Source: Domibacillus sp. DTU_2020_1001157_1_SI_ALB_TIR_016 (GTDB taxonomy: Bacteria > Bacillota > Bacilli > Bacillales > Domibacillaceae). Taken from it: 64,000 bases of DNA. A program made the translations under genes and the position numbers. Positions 61,362 to 64,000 of this stretch are shown here, in pieces (position 1 is the stretch's first letter; each line of letters begins with the position of its first letter). The stretch lies in contig NZ_CP135439.1 in the NCBI RefSeq assembly GCF_032341995.1, forward strand, positions 496,001 through 560,000. The letters run 5' to 3'. The notes beneath the pieces are model-generated. The model searched no databases and had not been told where the DNA came from. It saw nothing but the letters and a program-made list of their open reading frames with translations.

Positions 61362-61436
61362 TGTATCCTCCAATTTATAGAATATTTACCTCTATTTTAA
61401 CAGGTTTGGAGAATGAAAGAATGCTGATTTGCAAAT

Positions 61437-61466
61437 AAAAAAGACGCTTTTGAAAGCGTCTTTTTT
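61437..61466 (-). terminator. Terminator after the yknWX pair
   Basis: Fourteen-bp perfect stem AAAAAAGACGCTTT / AAAGCGTCTTTTTT with a two-base TG centre (effective loop larger). It ends the yknWX transcript. Confidence 0.85.
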
Positions 61467-62715
61467 AAGATAAAAAGCCCATAAGCGCGTATTTTATTTT
61501 TTCAGTACGAGACAGCTCATTCCACGGTTTCTTTTTTATATGATCGGTGTCAATCGGCGTAATAAAAGGACCGTGTTTCATCACGAGGCGGTACGGATCA
61601 ATCACGATCGCTTCACCGTCTTCTACGCCTTTGGTTACTTGATATACACCATCCACATGAAGGCCGGTTTCAATACGCCGGCGTTCAAGAAGTCCTTCCT
61701 GATTCAGAACGATGGCATATGATTTTTGATTTTTTCTTAAAATAGCCGTGTTCGGAATCGTAACCACGTCCGGCTGTTCCTGCGTTATGACTTTCACATT
61801 CGCTTTTAAGCCGGGATACAAGTCACTTGATGCAGCGCCGCTCAGCTGAGCAGAGTATGGATATAAACTTTTTCGTTTCACAGACGGCTCTTCTTCGGGA
61901 TACGTGCTGACAGAGCTGATAGATCCACCGAATTGCTCAAGCGTCGTATCAACAGTGACTTCAACCCGCTGGTCTGGTGCGGACTTTGCCATCTGTTTTT
62001 CGTCAAACACGCCTTTTACAGCCGGTACCGATGAATTAATGATCATCACCGGGTTGTTTAAGCTTGTATCAATTTTTTTCACATAGCCTTCGTTCGTGCT
62101 TTTTACGGTTAAATTATCTTTTTTCGCTTCCTGGGCAGCAATAAGCGTATCGTATTTTTTCACTTCTTCCTGCAGCTTTTGCTTTTCGGTTTCCTGCTGC
62201 AAAATACTTTCTTCTACTCCCGTGCTCGCATCACCGCTTTGGACAATCGTTGTATCGCCATCCGTATCCGAGGAATCGTCTGTGCTGGCCGTTTCGTTTT
62301 CCTCGTTCTCCGCTTCGGACAGGAGCAGGCGCAGCTGGCTTAATTGATTGTCAATCAACGAGATTTGCTGCTGAGTCTGGTCTTTTTCGGCTGTTAAGCG
62401 GGCGATTTCATCCTCTATAACGTCCGGTGAATATTGAAATAATGGAGTGCCGGGCTGAATGGCTTCGCCTTCTTTAACAAAAACCTCTTCAAGCGACCCT
62501 TTACTTTGATCAAAATAAATCGGGTACTCGTCAGAAGGAACGACAACACCTTCTGCTGAAAATGACTCTACCACATCTCCCGTCTCAGAGCGGTCCCAGT
62601 CGGTCAGCCATTCGCTTCGGACGGCTTTGCTGTCTTCCTTGAAAATTAAATATAAGTTGCCGGCGATCACAGCTGCGCTGGCTGCAAGCCATACTTGCTT
62701 TTTTATTTTTTTCAC
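61465..62715 (-). CDS. yknX: YknX-like membrane-fusion (HlyD-type) protein
   Basis: A 416-residue periplasmic-adaptor-type protein: N-terminal membrane helix (about 6-24), a lipoyl-like half (about 55-95: GSLEEVFVKEGEAIQPGTPLF), a coiled coil (about 100-205) interrupted by an acidic low-complexity insert (TDDSSDTDGD), and beta-barrel domains ending TIPNTAILRKNQKSYAIVL and TGLHVDGVYQVTKG. In Bacillus subtilis YknX works with YknW and the ABC pair YknYZ against the SDP toxin. A GTG at 62724 lies in the ribosome site; the GTG at 62715, six bases after GAGGTG, is chosen. No yknYZ follows here. Confidence 0.85.
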   Translation of the reverse strand: MKKIKKQVWLAASAAVIAGNLYLIFKEDSKAVRSEWLTDWDRSETGDVVESFSAEGVVVPSDEYPIYFDQSKGSLEEVFVKEGEAIQPGTPLFQYSPDVIEDEIARLTAEKDQTQQQISLIDNQLSQLRLLLSEAENEENETASTDDSSDTDGDTTIVQSGDASTGVEESILQQETEKQKLQEEVKKYDTLIAAQEAKKDNLTVKSTNEGYVKKIDTSLNNPVMIINSSVPAVKGVFDEKQMAKSAPDQRVEVTVDTTLEQFGGSISSVSTYPEEEPSVKRKSLYPYSAQLSGAASSDLYPGLKANVKVITQEQPDVVTIPNTAILRKNQKSYAIVLNQEGLLERRRIETGLHVDGVYQVTKGVEDGEAIVIDPYRLVMKHGPFITPIDTDHIKKKPWNELSRTEKIKYALMGFLS

Positions 62716-62733
62716 TGTCTTCACCTCTTTTCG

Positions 62734-63396
62734 TTAAAACAAGTTTTCCACTTGGATTGATGTAAACAAGGTCGCTAAAATCCAAAATGCCAGGCCTGTC
62801 AGAAAAACCATCAAGAAAACGAAAAGGGGTTTTCTAGCTTCTGACGCCCGCAGGAAGCGGTATTGAATCGCTAAAATCCAAATTTGAAAAATTGTAATAA
62901 AGCTGAAAAAGCGAATGGCCATTGCATTTTCTGTGGCATATTGTGCGACAACCCCTAGCGAGAAAGGCGAAGAGTCACGCGGAATAGAGAAAAACACATT
63001 CCAGACCATAAGCAGGGCAAACTCAATTAAGTAGATTGAGAAAGTAATACATTGCAAGGCGACAAGCTTTTTAAACTCTAATTCTAAAAATGTCCAAAAA
63101 AGAAGAGCCGGAATAAAGATGTAGAAAAGAGGAAGCAGCAGTCCGGCCAGACCAGCGCCTCCGGTAAACAGCAGTTTCAGCCATTCATATGTATACATAT
63201 CGGATTCGGCCATATAAGCAGATATGCCCTCGCTTTGTATGCCTAATGCGCCGGCAAGCAAAGACAGAAGCACACTGATCAGTAATAATATTGAAAACTT
63301 TGTCCATAAACCGCGAATTTTTTCGGCCTGTGACAGCTGCGCGAGTTCATGGGAAGTGCGAAACAGCCCTTTTAAAAGCTGAAGCCGATAAGCCAT
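62734..63396 (-). CDS. yknW: YknW-like Yip1-domain membrane protein
   Basis: A 220-residue Yip1-family protein with five membrane helices (for example WTKFSILLLISVLLSLLAGAL, LFYIFIPALLFWTFLEL and KPLFVFLMVFLTGLAFWIL). In Bacillus subtilis YknW is needed to assemble the YknXYZ exporter, and here it directly precedes yknX by 19 bp. The ATG at 63396 is chosen since GGGAG lies eight bases upstream; the longer form has no ribosome site. Confidence 0.8.
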   Translation of the reverse strand: MAYRLQLLKGLFRTSHELAQLSQAEKIRGLWTKFSILLLISVLLSLLAGALGIQSEGISAYMAESDMYTYEWLKLLFTGGAGLAGLLLPLFYIFIPALLFWTFLELEFKKLVALQCITFSIYLIEFALLMVWNVFFSIPRDSSPFSLGVVAQYATENAMAIRFFSFITIFQIWILAIQYRFLRASEARKPLFVFLMVFLTGLAFWILATLFTSIQVENLF

Positions 63397-63558
63397 TTTC
63401 AAATCTCCCATCAAATAGAATAATAAATAAAGATCAATTTTCATTATATACAACTATTGTTATATGAACCAATAATAATCTAATATTATTGGTCTATTTT
63501 TATTTTGTCAGAATTATTAAAAAAATGAAATGTGAATGTAATATAACGAACATCCTAG

Positions 63559-63575
63559 TGTAATAGTGTTGAAAT
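63559..63575 (+). promoter_or_regulatory. Candidate WalR-like site upstream of the LysM-3D gene
   Basis: TGTAAT, five bases, TGAAAT resembles the WalR site TGTWAH-N5-TGTWAH with one mismatch. YocH-type autolysins are WalR targets in Bacillus subtilis, which is why the site is noted. Confidence 0.35.
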
Positions 63576-63626
63576 AGAACCATGTTACAATCAATCTTGT
63601 GTTACAAAACTAGGGGGTAATGATAC

Positions 63627-64000
63627 GTGAAAAAAATGGCCATGTCTTTTCTTGCTGCAATGATGATTTTCTCAGCTTCTGCGGCACAAGCAGCCGCCGC
63701 AACTCACACAGTTCAAAAAGGGGACACGCTTTACGGTATTTCAAAACGTTACAGTACGTCAGTGGATCAAGTGAAGAAGTGGAACAACCTTTCCTCTAAT
63801 GTTATTAAAGTGGGACAAAAGCTTTCAATCGGCAGCACGGCAGCCGCAAGTTCTTCATCGGCACCGGCGCCAGCATCAAAAACAAGCAATGTTAAAAAAG
63901 AGATTACTGTTAAGTCAACTGCTTATACAGCTTCTTGCAGTGGATGCTCCGGCATCACCGCAACAGGCATTAACTTAAAGAAAAACCCGAATGCAAAAGT
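63627..64000 (+). CDS. LysM-3D cell-wall protein (YocH-like), 3' end beyond window
   Basis: The first 124 codons of an exported wall protein: GTG start eight bases after GGGGG, signal peptide (about 1-24), one LysM domain (about 27-72: THTVQKGDTLYGISKRYST, then WNNLSSNVIKVGQKL), an Ala/Ser-rich linker, and the start of a 3D domain (KSTAYTASCSGCSGITATG, about 96-124). The order LysM-linker-3D matches YocH/YuiC-type autolysins with lytic transglycosylase-like activity. The gene is cut by the window end. Confidence 0.85.
   Translation, partial: MKKMAMSFLAAMMIFSASAAQAAAATHTVQKGDTLYGISKRYSTSVDQVKKWNNLSSNVIKVGQKLSIGSTAAASSSSAPAPASKTSNVKKEITVKSTAYTASCSGCSGITATGINLKKNPNAK

Overview
The window looks like chromosomal DNA of a Bacillaceae (Firmicutes) species that I cannot name from sequence alone. 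Supporting signs are strong Shine-Dalgarno sites with many GTG and TTG starts, SinI/SinR-type regulators, split gcvPA/gcvPB, a phoX-tatA-tatC cluster, SLH-domain and LPXTG surface proteins, a YknWX pair, and Bacillus-style cre and Pho boxes. It is mostly a surface, biofilm and housekeeping region. I see no prophage, CRISPR array, rRNA or tRNA.

Layout. 1-4690: tail of an exopolysaccharide cluster (priming glycosyltransferase, two FemAB/GNAT-like proteins, a beta-propeller protein, a GNAT enzyme). 5291-8314, minus strand: acyltransferase, beta-helix protein and DUF218 protein. 8495-12984: tandem glycine riboswitch followed by gcvT-gcvPA-gcvPB and a coupled HesB-like gene. 13441-14725: ATP-grasp gene under a promoter that overlaps a cre. 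15007-20980: a dispersed Sin module with two small SinI-like genes (one behind a c-di-GMP-I riboswitch), two full SinR proteins and a third XRE regulator coupled to an LCP cell-wall ligase, interspersed with VanZ, DUF975, M48-ankyrin and YqxD-like genes. 21142-23765: phoX-tatA-tatC behind a four-hexamer Pho box. 23937-31778: SPFH pair, LPXTG protein with its sortase, GntR/ABC operon, TIM-barrel protein. 31994-38864: O-antigen-ligase-like protein, SLH-nucleotidase, aspartokinase, SLH-GDSL hydrolase. 38965-42597: nrdAB behind NrdR boxes and a cobalamin riboswitch. 42628-44071: an IS3/IS150-type element. 44193-49133: very large secreted lamin-tail/metallophosphoesterase protein behind a Pho box. 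49168-64000: small basic peptide, cvfB, uracil permease, zinc-ribbon HtrA-like protease, serC-serA, subtilase, M14 carboxypeptidase, yknWX, and a LysM-3D protein cut by the window end.

The most unusual signal is a family of four intergenic repeats (4717-5263, 13006-13324, 27153-27554, 51688-52050). Each starts and ends with a related inverted terminus (consensus CARTGTGTAGACAAA), contains long GC-rich palindromes, and is flanked on both sides by a copy of the same 22-25 bp terminator hairpin. That hairpin differs from locus to locus, so it looks like a target-site duplication of a Rho-independent terminator. The IS3-type element also sits inside a terminator, exactly in the GAAA loop of the nrdAB terminator, with 3 bp duplicated.

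Two regulatory themes recur. One is biofilm switching: c-di-GMP riboswitch to SinI to SinR to GTTCTTT-like operators, one group of which lies in front of the acyltransferase operon. The other is phosphate starvation: good Pho boxes precede phoX-tatAC and the 1646-residue phosphoesterase, and a weaker candidate precedes the SLH-nucleotidase.
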